A stretch of 64,000 nucleotides of DNA from contig CBDETA010000004.1 of NCBI GenBank assembly GCA_965242785.1, positions 930,001-994,000 of the forward strand, in the 5' to 3' direction. Position numbers and translations under genes: made by a program. This DNA comes from Maricaulis sp965242785. GTDB lineage: Bacteria > Pseudomonadota > Alphaproteobacteria > Caulobacterales > Maricaulaceae. Positions 1-10,000 of the stretch are shown one piece after another (position 1 is the first letter of the stretch; each line of letters opens with the position of its first letter). Under the pieces are notes generated by a model. That model saw nothing but the letters and a program-made list of their open reading frames with translations, had not been told where the DNA came from and ran no database searches.

Positions 1-861
1 TATCGGCGGAATGCCTTCGCCCGTGGTCTCAGGGCCAAGGAGTCTCTCATGATCGGCTTGCTCTACGAGCAGGCTGAGGGCGAATACCCGGCGAACATCC
101 TGGCGGGAGCCCTCGCGGCGTGTCGGGAGCGCGGCTACCATTTGATGGTCGAGGTCGTGAAGGGCGACAGCATGCTGGACTCGGCCCGCGATTTCCTGCG
201 CCAGATGAATTTTGATGGCGTCATCCTGACCCCGCCTGTGTGCGACAATGCTGATGTCATTGCTTTTCTTGATAACAACAACATCCGCTATGTCCGAATT
301 TCGCCACTGAACTCCAGGCCGCTCGGACACGAGATCGGGATCGATGACGAACAAGCCGGCTATGCTTTGGTCAAGCACCTGATCGGGCTTGGCCATCGCA
401 AAATCGCGCACATTCGCGGTGATGAGGGACATCGTGCAACGATCCGGCGTCATGCCGGATATTGTCAGGCCCACCACGAGGCTGGGTTGCCGATCCGCGA
501 AGCCTACATCGTCGCGGGGGGATTCAGCTCGGAGGCCGGGGTCAAGGGTGCCGGCGCGTTGATGGCGCTCGATGACCCGCCCACCGCCATTTTTGCCTCC
601 AATGACGCCTGTGCGGCAGGTGTGCTGGCCTACGCCCAGGCGCACGGTATCCGGGTGCCTGATGCGCTTTCAGTGGTCGGATTCGACGGGTCGATCATTG
701 CGGACCTGGTGCACCCGAACCTGACCACCATGGTACAGCCCACCCAGGCCCTGGCTGCCGAGGCCGTGCGCATGATCGTCGAGCCGCGCAGCGAAGCGGA
801 GCGGCTGATCCTGCCGATTGAAATGCGGATCAGTCGGTCAAGTTCAGCCTGTACGGCCTAG
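1..861 (+). CDS. LacI-family transcriptional regulator, 5' end outside the window
   Basis: The frame is open from base 1. It begins with YRRNAFARGLRAKES, which matches the hinge-helix region that follows the helix-turn-helix in LacI proteins, so the DNA-binding domain lies upstream and about 286 residues are visible. The rest is a periplasmic-binding-protein-like effector domain, with typical stretches such as IGIDDEQAGY, LGHRKIAHI, IFASNDACAAG and SVVGFDGS. It ends convergently with the halogenase operon, 37 bp from that operon's last stop. By position it may control the receptor/halogenase promoter region around 7010, where a LacI-type palindrome occurs. The effector is probably a sugar, but its identity cannot be read from the sequence. 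An internal ATG at 49 would give a protein without the hinge and is not the real start. Confidence 0.93.
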   Translation, partial: YRRNAFARGLRAKESLMIGLLYEQAEGEYPANILAGALAACRERGYHLMVEVVKGDSMLDSARDFLRQMNFDGVILTPPVCDNADVIAFLDNNNIRYVRISPLNSRPLGHEIGIDDEQAGYALVKHLIGLGHRKIAHIRGDEGHRATIRRHAGYCQAHHEAGLPIREAYIVAGGFSSEAGVKGAGALMALDDPPTAIFASNDACAAGVLAYAQAHGIRVPDALSVVGFDGSIIADLVHPNLTTMVQPTQALAAEAVRMIVEPRSEAERLILPIEMRISRSSSACTA

Positions 862-898
862 CATCCGCTCTGGCTGCGATTGGGTGTGTGTGCGTATT

Positions 899-2422
899 TC
901 AGGTGACCGGGCGTGGTGAGCGCTGCATGACACGCTCCAGATAGGCCTCGTGGTCTTCGAAGGTTTCAAGGCATTTGTTCATGGCCCGGCGAACCTCGGC
1001 CATGCGCTTTTCCAGCAATTCGTCCGACAGGTGGTTCACCCCCGGATGGTAGCGTTTCGGGCGGATGTTCTGGCCCTCGAACACGGCGAACCAGCTGTCT
1101 TCACCGAACAGCTCGTTGTCGTGCCGGTAAAGCCGCCCGTTCTCCCGGTAGATCTCGATCCGCTGGCGCAGTGTCTCCGGCAGCTCCATCGTCCGCACAT
1201 AGTTCCAGAATTCGCTGTCATCGCGCTGGGTGGCGCAATAGTGGAGGATGATGAAGTCGCGCACCTGTTCGAATTCCAGCAAGGTCCGCCGGTTGTAGTA
1301 GTCGATGTCGGCCTGATTGAAGATCTTGTCCGGAAAGTTTGTCATCAACCTGGCGATGGCCGACTGGACCAGATGGATCGAAGTCGACTCCAGCGGTTCC
1401 AGGAAACCTGAGGCAAGACCCAACGACACGACATTCTTGTTCCACGGCTTGGCGCGCACGCCGGTCGTAAAACGCAGGAAGCGGGGTTCAGACGTCGCTG
1501 CACCGTCCAGCCCGGCCTGGAGCGTGGCATGTGCTTCGTCGTCGCTGATAAATTGGCTGCAATAGACATGGCCGTTGCCGATCCGGTTCTGAAGCGGAAT
1601 TCGCCACTGCCAGCCCGACTTGTGGGCTGTGGCTCGGGTATAGGGAATGATGGGTCCGGGCTGCTCGCACGCCTGGGCCACGGCGCGGTCGACCGGTAGG
1701 TAGTGGGACCAGTCTATATAGCCGGACTCTAACGTCTGCTCGATCAGCAACCCTCGGAAACCGGAGCAATCGATGAAAAGTTCGCCCGCGACCTTTTCGC
1801 CGGATTCCAGCTGGACGCTTTCGACAAATCCGTTCTCCGGATGTTGTTGAACGTCGACGATCCGGCCCTCGATCCGTTGCACGCCCCGGCTTTCAGCGAG
1901 CCCGCGCATGTACTGGCCATAAAGGCTGGAATCAAACTGGAAGGCATAGTCGATGCTGGCCAGGGGAGACCCCTGCACCTGGGGTCTGGGGGGAGCAAAC
2001 CTGTTCACCTTCGCCGCGAGGGCCAGAAGATTATAGTCGCGCGCCGGGGTTGGGTTGGGGCCCAAGGCGTGACGAAGCCAGAAATGGTGGAAATGATAGC
2101 CATCCATGTTCACCCCGTAGGGGCTGAAGGAATGGAAATACCGGTCTCCTACCTGGCCCCAATTGATGAACTCGATGCCAATCTTGTAGGTCGCGTTGGT
2201 CTTTCGCAGGAAGTCCGGTTCGTCAAGTTTCACCAGCTTGTTGAAATACCTGATGTGCGGGATGGTGGCCTCTCCGACGCCGACGATGCCGATGGCGTCA
2301 GATTCGATCAGGCGGATGCGCACGGACGGGTCTCGCAGGAGGATAGACAGCCCAGCGGCGGCCATCCATCCGGCGGTGCCGCCACCGACGATCACGATGT
2401 CCTTGATGGCGAGGTCTTTCAT
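899..2422 (-). CDS. Flavin-dependent tryptophan-halogenase-family protein (halogenase 1)
   Basis: This 507-residue protein belongs to the FADH2-dependent halogenase family. The N-terminal dinucleotide motif GGGTAGWMAAA is at about residues 13-23. Lys80 (NATYKIGIEF) aligns with catalytic Lys79 of PrnA, and Glu345 in EPLESTS aligns with Glu346. The family motif WQWRIP is present. Met at 2422 was chosen because it lies just before the FAD fold; the longer frame to 2467 adds a tail without family likeness. It is the last gene of a four-gene leftward operon, 28 bp after halogenase 2. Homologues in Xanthomonas and Brevundimonas sit in TonB-receptor sugar loci and can halogenate indoles in vitro, but their natural substrates are unknown. 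Halogenation here is therefore inferred. Confidence 0.92.
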   Translation of the reverse strand: MKDLAIKDIVIVGGGTAGWMAAAGLSILLRDPSVRIRLIESDAIGIVGVGEATIPHIRYFNKLVKLDEPDFLRKTNATYKIGIEFINWGQVGDRYFHSFSPYGVNMDGYHFHHFWLRHALGPNPTPARDYNLLALAAKVNRFAPPRPQVQGSPLASIDYAFQFDSSLYGQYMRGLAESRGVQRIEGRIVDVQQHPENGFVESVQLESGEKVAGELFIDCSGFRGLLIEQTLESGYIDWSHYLPVDRAVAQACEQPGPIIPYTRATAHKSGWQWRIPLQNRIGNGHVYCSQFISDDEAHATLQAGLDGAATSEPRFLRFTTGVRAKPWNKNVVSLGLASGFLEPLESTSIHLVQSAIARLMTNFPDKIFNQADIDYYNRRTLLEFEQVRDFIILHYCATQRDDSEFWNYVRTMELPETLRQRIEIYRENGRLYRHDNELFGEDSWFAVFEGQNIRPKRYHPGVNHLSDELLEKRMAEVRRAMNKCLETFEDHEAYLERVMQRSPRPVT

Positions 2423-2450
2423 GGCCTTGGTCCACTTCACTACGGTAGGG

Positions 2451-3965
2451 CTACGCCGCCCATGCAAATTTCTGGAGGAAAGCCTGGTGCGTCGGCATTG
2501 CGGCGACGGCCCGGCTCATGGCGGTGGTCATGGATTGCAGGCTTCGGGCAATCTCTGACGGCGCCACTGTGGCGACGATCGGGTCGACCGTTCGCGGTCG
2601 GATGTTTTGCCCCAGCATGACCGCGATCCAATTTGTCTTGCTGAAGAGTTCGTCTTCATAGCGGAATATTCGTCCGGCCTCCCGGAAGAGAGCGATTCTT
2701 TCGGCCAGAGTGTCAGGGATGTCCATGTTGCGGCAGTATTTCCACAACGCGCTGTCATCGCGTTCCGTCGCCTTGTAGTGGAGAACGATGAAATCGCGTA
2801 CCTGCTCGAATTTTTTCACGAGCTGGCGATTGTACTCCTTTCGCACGCTCTCAGGCATGTCCGCGCTCGGGAACAGGGCCAGAAACTTGCTGATGCCTTC
2901 CTGAATCAGGAATAGCGAGGTGGACTCCAGCGGTTCCAGGAAGCCGCCAGACAATCCGATGGCAATGCAATTCTTCTCCCACAGTCTCTGGCGGTGGCCG
3001 GTCCTAAAGCGAATCTTCCGCGGTTCTCCGAGCGGTTGACCGTCAAGATCAGCCAGCAGGCTGCTGATGGCCGCGTCGTCGTCCATCCAGTGGCTGGCGT
3101 AAATGTGGCCGTTCCCGGTTCTTTCCCGGGTGGGGATCCGCCACTGCCAGCCGGCCTGCTTGGCTGTCGCGATGGTGTAGGGCAATAGCGCGCCAGACGA
3201 TTCGCATGCGACGGCTTGAGCAGTGTCGCACACCAGCCAGTGAGACCAGTCGGTGAAGGCGACATCAAGAACCTGTTCGATCAAACGGCCCCTGAAGCCC
3301 GAACAGTCGAAGAAAAGGTCCCCTTCCAGCTGCGTGCCATCTTCCAATTCGACCGCAGTCAGGAAACCCGTTTCACCGCTCTGGTGGACTTCGGTGACCA
3401 TGCCTTCGCGGCGTTGCACGCCGCGGGCTTCGGCATAGCGCCGCAGATAGGCAGCATAGGCAGTGGCGTCGAAGTGGTAGGCATAGCGAAGCTGGGAGAG
3501 GACGGAGCGCGGATCAGGGGCAGGCGGAGCAAAGCGGCCATTCTTTGCGGCCTGTGCGGCGAGGCTGAAGTCTTCGATCCGGCTGTTCGGCCGGTCGGCC
3601 TCGCTGCGGAGCCAGTACTGGTGGAAATCGATGCCGTTCATGTCGACCCCGATGGGGCCGAATGGGTGAAAGTAGGTTTCGCCCATTCGTCCCCAGTCCA
3701 CGAACTGGATGCCAAGTTTGAAGGTTCCGTTCGTCTCCCGAAGGAATTCGGCCTCGGGAATACCCAGCATGGCATTGAAGTTGAGGACATCCGGTATGGT
3801 CGCTTCGCCCACCCCGACGGTGCCGATCTGGTCTGACTCAACCAGCACGATGCGCACGGCTTCGGCCGGCAGCATGCTGGACAGGGCGGCAGCTGTCATC
3901 CAGCCAGCGGATCCGCCCCCCACGATGACAATGTTCTTGATCGATCGTGACCGGTCTTCAGGCAT
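2451..3965 (-). CDS. Flavin-dependent tryptophan-halogenase-family protein (halogenase 2)
   Basis: A 504-residue family member with GGGSAGWMTAAA near residues 16-27, the candidate catalytic Lys83 (GTFKLGIQF) and Glu347 (EPLESTS), and WQWRIP. The ATG at 3965 overlaps the stop of the upstream gene by 8 bp, which suggests translational coupling. The longer open frame to 4199 lies inside that upstream gene and was rejected as a start. It is closely related to halogenases 1 and 3 but not identical, so the operon reflects old duplications. Cytoplasmic location is expected because no signal peptide is visible. The substrate is unknown. Confidence 0.92.
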   Translation of the reverse strand: MPEDRSRSIKNIVIVGGGSAGWMTAAALSSMLPAEAVRIVLVESDQIGTVGVGEATIPDVLNFNAMLGIPEAEFLRETNGTFKLGIQFVDWGRMGETYFHPFGPIGVDMNGIDFHQYWLRSEADRPNSRIEDFSLAAQAAKNGRFAPPAPDPRSVLSQLRYAYHFDATAYAAYLRRYAEARGVQRREGMVTEVHQSGETGFLTAVELEDGTQLEGDLFFDCSGFRGRLIEQVLDVAFTDWSHWLVCDTAQAVACESSGALLPYTIATAKQAGWQWRIPTRERTGNGHIYASHWMDDDAAISSLLADLDGQPLGEPRKIRFRTGHRQRLWEKNCIAIGLSGGFLEPLESTSLFLIQEGISKFLALFPSADMPESVRKEYNRQLVKKFEQVRDFIVLHYKATERDDSALWKYCRNMDIPDTLAERIALFREAGRIFRYEDELFSKTNWIAVMLGQNIRPRTVDPIVATVAPSEIARSLQSMTTAMSRAVAAMPTHQAFLQKFAWAA

Positions 3966-5391
3966 GGCGCGGCTTCTCCAGATAGGCCTTGAAGCGGGCC
4001 AGGTAGACATGATGGGGCGGCATTCTGGACGCGACCTGCTCAACCGAGGTGCGCAGCGTGGCAAGGGTTTGTTCGGCTTGTTCCAGGGATATCGCATCCA
4101 GCTGGCGATCATGTCGGCGGGGCGAGCGGCCCATGCCGATATGGTTTTGGGTCCAGTCTTCTTCGTTGAAGGGATCCAGATCGTAACTGACCAGGGCACC
4201 GCGGTTTTCGAACTGGGTGATCTTGCGCTGCAACGCTTCAGGCGGTGAGTTTGCGAGATCGGGGGATGCGAAAGCGCCTACATGCGGTGAGCCGGGCCTG
4301 TAGAGCGCGTCATGAAACAAGCCTACATGCGTCAAGTCGTTATTGAATCGTCGATTATATTCGCGGCGCTCGACGGCCATGTTTTTGCTGGCAGGTACCA
4401 GCTCCAGCAGGCGCTCAATGTCCCTTTGCAGCAGCATCATCGGGGCCGGGGTCAGCGGCTCCACTGCCCACGCTGCATGGCCGACGCCAACGCAGTTGCC
4501 GACCCAAGCCTCATCCAGCCTTCCGAGCGAAAAGGGCAGGGATTCAGGCGCCATGTCATCGTCCGACGAGGCGTCGATGCGGATTTTCAACTGGCTGTCC
4601 TGGAGCTGAGTGGTTGCCGACCACCCCGATGCCGTCGCTTCAACCATCCGGCAGGGAGGGCCGAGATGTGGCGTGGCGCTCCGTTCGACCCGAGCCAGAA
4701 TCCTGCGGGTGGTGCGAAACTGCGAGGACAGGGGGCCGAGGACGTGCCGGTCCTGGCCGCTGGCGTCGATGAACAGGTCCCCGCACACGCTTTTGCCCGT
4801 CGCTGTCCGTACCGCGCGGATCAAGTCGCCATGGCGTTCTACACCGGCAAGGTCTTCGCGAATCCGTTCTATCCGGCTGCCTGCGGCGAGGCGATCTGCC
4901 AGCTCGGCCCATTCATCCGGAACAAACTGGTAGCCGTATTCAGCGCGAGATAGCGGGTGTTGCGGATTTTCCGGCGGATGGGCAAAGCGGCCGAGAGCGG
5001 CGGCCCGTGCTGAGATGAGCAAGGGGGGCAGCGCGGCGCCGGTTCGGGTCAGAAAGTGCCGCAGCGGGATGCCGTCCGGGGCCGGGAAGGGTGCGTGATG
5101 ACACAGCATCCAGGGCTCAGGCGCAGCCCATTGCCGGAATTCGGTCCCGTAGGAGAACGCGGTATTGCTTTCGAGCAGAAGTGTGCGCTCATCAAGCCCC
5201 AGGGCGTGCAGAAAGTTGTGGCAGTCCGGTGCTGTTGCCGTGCCGTACAAGAAACCATCGGCCGGTTCCCCCGAACCTGAAACGTGCACGATCCGGACGT
5301 CAGGGCTCAGCGCGTTCGCCAAGGCCAAGGCAGCAAGATTGCCAGCCAATCCGCCGCCACACACGACAATTGTCAGTTCATCCGGCTTCAT
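3958..5391 (-). CDS. Divergent halogenase-family paralogue lacking both catalytic residues
   Basis: A 477-residue protein with an N-terminal FAD-type motif (CGGGLAGNLAALALA). Its whole length, including the C-terminal MPPHHVYLARF segment, can be lined up with the neighbouring halogenases. The key residues differ. The Lys position is Ser80 (TAFSYGTEFRQW), the Glu of PLEST is Thr314 (EPLTPAP), and no WxWxIP motif is visible. It is intact, without stops or frameshifts, and sits between two normal family members in the operon with an 8-bp overlap and a 22-bp gap. It may still bind flavin but is unlikely to halogenate by the known mechanism. It could be a partner subunit, an oxidase or a binding protein; the role is unknown. 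Confidence 0.82.
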   Translation of the reverse strand: MKPDELTIVVCGGGLAGNLAALALANALSPDVRIVHVSGSGEPADGFLYGTATAPDCHNFLHALGLDERTLLLESNTAFSYGTEFRQWAAPEPWMLCHHAPFPAPDGIPLRHFLTRTGAALPPLLISARAAALGRFAHPPENPQHPLSRAEYGYQFVPDEWAELADRLAAGSRIERIREDLAGVERHGDLIRAVRTATGKSVCGDLFIDASGQDRHVLGPLSSQFRTTRRILARVERSATPHLGPPCRMVEATASGWSATTQLQDSQLKIRIDASSDDDMAPESLPFSLGRLDEAWVGNCVGVGHAAWAVEPLTPAPMMLLQRDIERLLELVPASKNMAVERREYNRRFNNDLTHVGLFHDALYRPGSPHVGAFASPDLANSPPEALQRKITQFENRGALVSYDLDPFNEEDWTQNHIGMGRSPRRHDRQLDAISLEQAEQTLATLRTSVEQVASRMPPHHVYLARFKAYLEKPRHA

Positions 5392-5413
5392 GGCGCTGCG
5401 CCGTCCTTTGTCA

Positions 5414-6946
5414 TCATGCCCGGGCCGCGAGAAGAGAGGAGCCCGACGCGGCGCCGTATTGCGTCAGAAACGCCGCCTGGGTCGGTGTGGCAGCGACGGC
5501 CGCTTCAGTGTCCAGCCTGACGCGTTCAAGCATGCCGTTGATGTCTGCGATGGAGTAGCGCCCCACGCGGGGGTCGTGATGTTCCGGAACGAGGTTCTGC
5601 CCCAGCATCACCGCAATCCAGCTGGGTGGCAGGAAAACGCCGAACTCGTATTTCAGCACATAGCCTCGCGTCAGCCAGGCCTCGATCCTTTCCTGCAGTG
5701 ATCCGGGAAGTTTCAAGTGCCGGAAATGGCGCCACATCGGGCTGTCGTCGCGCTGGGTTGCGACGTAGTGCAGAAGCAGAAAGTCTCGCACCCGTTCGAA
5801 ATTCAGTCCCATGCGTTCATTGTATTCGTCGGCGTCCAGCGGATCGACGCGATCTGTCGGGAAAAGCTCGATCAGCGCAGTGATGCCTTCCTGGATCAAA
5901 TGAATGGATGTGGACTCCAGTGGCTCCAGGAAGCCGGCGGCAAGGCCGATGCTGACCACGTTGCGATTCCAGAACTTTCGCCGTCTGCCGGTCTTGAAGA
6001 AGAGTTGTTTTGGTTCGGCGAGTGCGGGGCCCTCCAGCGTGCTCATCAGTTGGTGGGTGGCTTCGTCGTCGGAAATGTACTCATTCCAATAAACGTGACC
6101 ATTACCCGTGCGATGCTGCAGCGGGATCCGCCACTGCCAACCCGCTTTCCGGGCCGTTGCGCGCGTGTAGGGCACAGGCTCGCCATGCGTTTCGCACGGA
6201 ACAGCCACGGCCCGATTACAGGGCAGCCACTCGCTCCAGTCATCATAGCCGGTCTCAAGTTCCTGCTCGATCAGAAGACCGCGAAATCCGGAGCAGTCGA
6301 TGAACAGATCGGCTTCGATACGGCTTCCATCCTCGAGCCGGACGGCCAGAATGTCTCCGCTGTCCGGGTGTCGCTCTGCTTGCGTGACCTTGCCTTCCAA
6401 GCGCCGGGTGCCCATCCGCTCGCTGAATTGGCGCAGGAAAGCCGCGTACAGCCCCGCGTCAAACTGGTAGGCATATCCAAAGTTGGAACCGATCTCGTCA
6501 TTTCTGCCAGCAGGAATTCTGAACCGACCCTGTTCGGCCGCAAGGATCGGGTAGGAGTAGGCGTCGAGACGACCGGTGCCGCCTGCTTGTTGCTGTCTCA
6601 GCCAGAACTGATGGAAATCGAGATTGTCGATCGGCAGACCGTAATCGCCGAACGGATGGATATAGCGATCACCGATCTTGCCCCAGTCGCAAAACTCGAT
6701 GCCGAGCTTGAAGGTGGCCTCGGTGGCTCGCATGAAGGGAGCCTCTTCAATCCCGAGGGCTCGATTAAAAAATCGGATGTGTGGCAGAGTTGCCTCACCC
6801 ACACCAACTGTGCCGATCTGATCGGACTCGATGAGGGTTATGTCGAGGTCTATGTTTTTGAATTTGTGGGAAATTGCCGCGGCGCTCATCCAGCCCGCTG
6901 TGCCACCGCCCACGATGCAGATGCGTGAAATGCCCGCTGCCATCAT
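5414..6946 (-). CDS. Flavin-dependent tryptophan-halogenase-family protein (halogenase 3)
   Basis: A 510-residue family member and the first gene of the leftward operon. It shows GGGTAGWMSAAA (about 13-24), Lys80 (ATFKLGIEF), Glu344 (EPLESTS) and WQWRIP. Two consecutive ATG codons (6946 and 6943) are possible starts. It is transcribed divergently from the TonB-dependent receptor at 7085, and the 138-bp gap holds a LacI-type palindrome that could control both directions. Homologues elsewhere accompany TonB receptors in carbohydrate loci. The protein is expected in the cytoplasm and needs reduced flavin from a separate reductase, which is not encoded nearby. Confidence 0.92.
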   Translation of the reverse strand: MMAAGISRICIVGGGTAGWMSAAAISHKFKNIDLDITLIESDQIGTVGVGEATLPHIRFFNRALGIEEAPFMRATEATFKLGIEFCDWGKIGDRYIHPFGDYGLPIDNLDFHQFWLRQQQAGGTGRLDAYSYPILAAEQGRFRIPAGRNDEIGSNFGYAYQFDAGLYAAFLRQFSERMGTRRLEGKVTQAERHPDSGDILAVRLEDGSRIEADLFIDCSGFRGLLIEQELETGYDDWSEWLPCNRAVAVPCETHGEPVPYTRATARKAGWQWRIPLQHRTGNGHVYWNEYISDDEATHQLMSTLEGPALAEPKQLFFKTGRRRKFWNRNVVSIGLAAGFLEPLESTSIHLIQEGITALIELFPTDRVDPLDADEYNERMGLNFERVRDFLLLHYVATQRDDSPMWRHFRHLKLPGSLQERIEAWLTRGYVLKYEFGVFLPPSWIAVMLGQNLVPEHHDPRVGRYSIADINGMLERVRLDTEAAVAATPTQAAFLTQYGAASGSSLLAARA

Positions 6947-7005
6947 CTCTCAGACCTGTTTCCTTCGGGCGCAGAGTGACAAGGCTATTGCCAAGCCACA
7001 AGGTG

Positions 7006-7025
7006 TTTTGGTAGCGATACCGTAA
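7006..7025. promoter_or_regulatory. Putative LacI-family operator in the divergent receptor/halogenase promoter
   Basis: The core GGTAGCGATACC (7010-7021) is a 12-bp palindrome with one mismatch per half and a central CG, the usual shape of LacI-family operators. It is flanked by TTTT and GTAA. It lies about 64 bp before the receptor ATG and about 65 bp before the halogenase operon, so one bound repressor could control both. A second small palindrome, ACAACGTTGT, is at 7048-7057. The regulator may be the LacI protein whose gene ends at 861; this link is an inference. Confidence 0.5.
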
Positions 7026-7084
7026 ATAATCTTTAGGCGCAAAAAAGACAACGTTGTTTCGCGTCATACAGGGGAGGGTAACCA

Positions 7085-10000
7085 ATGAATTCAACGATCC
7101 AAAGCGGGCCTTGGCGTGCCGTGCGCCATGCCTTGCTTGGCACGACTGCCATGGTCGCGGCGGTCAGCTTTCAGAGCGCGATGGCCCAGGAGGCCGGAGA
7201 GGAAACCGGCGCGGGTGAGGCGTCTGACGTCATCACGGTCACCGGTGTTCGAGGTGCGCTTTTGAGCGCCCGGAACATCAAGCGCGAAGCTGATACCTTT
7301 GTGGACTCGATCACGTCTTCCGATGTCAGCCAATTGCCCGACTTGTCGGTTGCAGAAGCGCTGTCGCGAGTGCCGGGCGTCGTCACCCAGCGCTTTGAGC
7401 TGGGCGGCAGCGATGGTGACTTCCCGTCTCCGGAGGGGTCGGGCAACATCATCCGTGGACTCCAGTATGCGCGCTCAGAGTTCAACGGTCGCGATGCCTT
7501 CTCTGCAAACGGCGGCCGCGCCCTGGAATGGGCCAGCATTCCGCCGGAGCTGATCGGGGCGGTCGATGTCTTCAAGAACCAGACAGCCGACATGATCGAG
7601 GGCGGTATCTCGGGTACGGTGAACTTGCGTACCCTGGAGCCATTCGACCGTGATGGCCCGTTTGCCGTGATCGCAGCGGAGACCATCTACACCGACCTGG
7701 CCGAGGAATGGAGCCCGGGCATCAGCGCCATCGCCGGAAACCGTTGGGAAACCAGCAACGGTGATTTCGGCATCATCGGTTCGTGGTCGACCTCCGAGCT
7801 CAACTCGAACATTGATGGCTTCCAGTACGGTCCGCCGCTTGCAATCGCGAACCCGGACAATCCGGGCACAACGATGGCCTTGCCTGGTGGCTGGCAGGCG
7901 CGCGACGCTTCCGTCGGCCGCGAGCGTGACAGCTTCTATATCGCGGGCCAGTGGCTGTCGCCGAGCGGGGATGTCGAGCTCACCCTGAAGGCCGTGCGCG
8001 TCGAAAACGCGATCACGACCCGGGAGAACACGCTGGAGTTCTTCACGGATGCCGAATCCTGGGGCAGTTGGACGGTTCTCGGAGATCCGAGCACGCGCAG
8101 CATCGTTCCCTTCACGTCCGCCGGCATTCCCCGCTGTAACGGCGCAGGCGAAGCTGCCAATGGCGGCATCGGGATCTGCGAAAACCTGATCCCGGTCGAT
8201 GGTGGCCTGATGGAATCGGGTCTTGTGTCCAACAATCTGCGTGACTGGTTGGGCGAAGGCGGGGCACTCCAGACCCCGCTTCAATCGCTCGCGATCAACC
8301 AGGTCGAGCGGTCGATGACCCAGGACTTCAGTGCAAACCTGAAATGGCAGGTTTCGGACCGGCTTTTCCTGGAGTTCGACGCCCATTACACGGACGCGGA
8401 GGCCTCGCTGGAGCGTCTCTGGGCCGGCGGCAATCACTTTGCCGACTATCGGTTCGATTTCTCCGACACCGACAGCCCGGAGATCGAGCTGTTCCTGTCG
8501 GACCAGGTCCAGCTGGCGTCGTGGGGGACTACGCGCGGACCGAACCCGGGCACGCTGGGTGATCTCGGCGATCCGCGCTACGGCTTCCTTCTCTATGCTG
8601 CGGATGAGTATCAGGACAACACGGGAGACCTTTTTGCCATCCGCGGTGATGCCTTGTACGAGTTCGACGGGGATGGCTGGTTCGACTCGGTGAAGATCGG
8701 CGTGCGTTTCTCCGAACGCGAACAGATCAATCGCAGTGCGGGGCTGAACTGGGGTGGCATTGCGCCGCCTTGGTCCGGTGGATACCTGCCCTACGCCAAC
8801 ATGACCAATCAGGGCTTCTACGAAACATTCGACTTCGCGCAGTTCCAGCGCGGAGACGTGTTCCAAGGCAATCTGACGTCCATCGTCTATCCCAGCCAGG
8901 CGAACATGAGCAATATCGACGCCTTCATCGATTCCCTGGCGAGCGAGCCCTTCCTGGGGGCGGGCGTGAATGCCAATGGCGATCTCCAGATCGGGGACTG
9001 GGTGCCCTTGCGCCAGAATGGCCAGATCGACTATGCGGGCCGCGGCATCGATGGCTCGGTCAAGGAAGAGACGATCAATCTCTATGCCATGGCCAATTTC
9101 AGCCAGGACCTTGCCAATGGCCAATCTGTGGCCGGTAATTTTGGCCTGCGCTACGTGCGGACCGAAAACACCGGTGGTGGCGTCCTCGGCTACACGGCCT
9201 TCGCGCCGGATGACCCGACAGACAATACCGAGCCACGAGACTTCCTGCCTGAGCTTGCCGCGCTGCTTGACCAGCCCAACGGGCCGAACAGCCTGGAAAG
9301 CAGCTACGAGTATTTCCTGCCTTCGCTCAATGTGCGCTGGGATCTCAATGACGAAATGCTGATCCGGTTTGCGGCCAGCCAGGCCATTACGAGACCGGAC
9401 ATTTCAGCCATCAACTCCACCCGGATTGCCGTGCCGGATCTTGGCTATGTCACAGACACGACTGCGACGCCGCCGACGATCGTCGACATTGTTCCAAACC
9501 GGTTGAACCAGTTCGGCGGAAATCCGCTTCTGGAGCCGATCGAGGCGACTAATTTCGACCTGTCCTACGAGTGGTATTTCGGGGATGAAGGCCTGTTCTC
9601 GGTGTCGGCCTTCTACAAGCAGCTCGACAATGTCATCGTTTATGGCACGGAAACTCAGGATCTTCTGAATCTCGACGGATACCAGGTGCCGGTCGTCTAC
9701 AATGGTAACATCAACCTGCGGGATGGTACGGTCGAGGGTATCGAGTTCTCTTATCAGGACTTCTTCAGCGAGCTTCCCGGCCTGTGGAGTAATCTGGGTG
9801 TCCAGGCCAACCTGACCCTGATTTCATCCGAATCCGAGGCCCCGCCTTCCGTCCGGGATACGGATGGCGATGGCGTCGAAGGCTTCCTGACCGTGTACCG
9901 GTGGGGCGTGGACGAGCTGCTCGGTCTGTCCGACGTCTCGTACAATCTCATCGGTATCTACCAGGATGACCGGTTCGAGGCCCGCTTGGCCTACAACTGG

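Noticed and set aside
3966..4199. Upstream extension of halogenase 2
   Set aside because: It lies wholly within the preceding family member, has no family likeness, and the ATG at 3965 sits just before the FAD motif.
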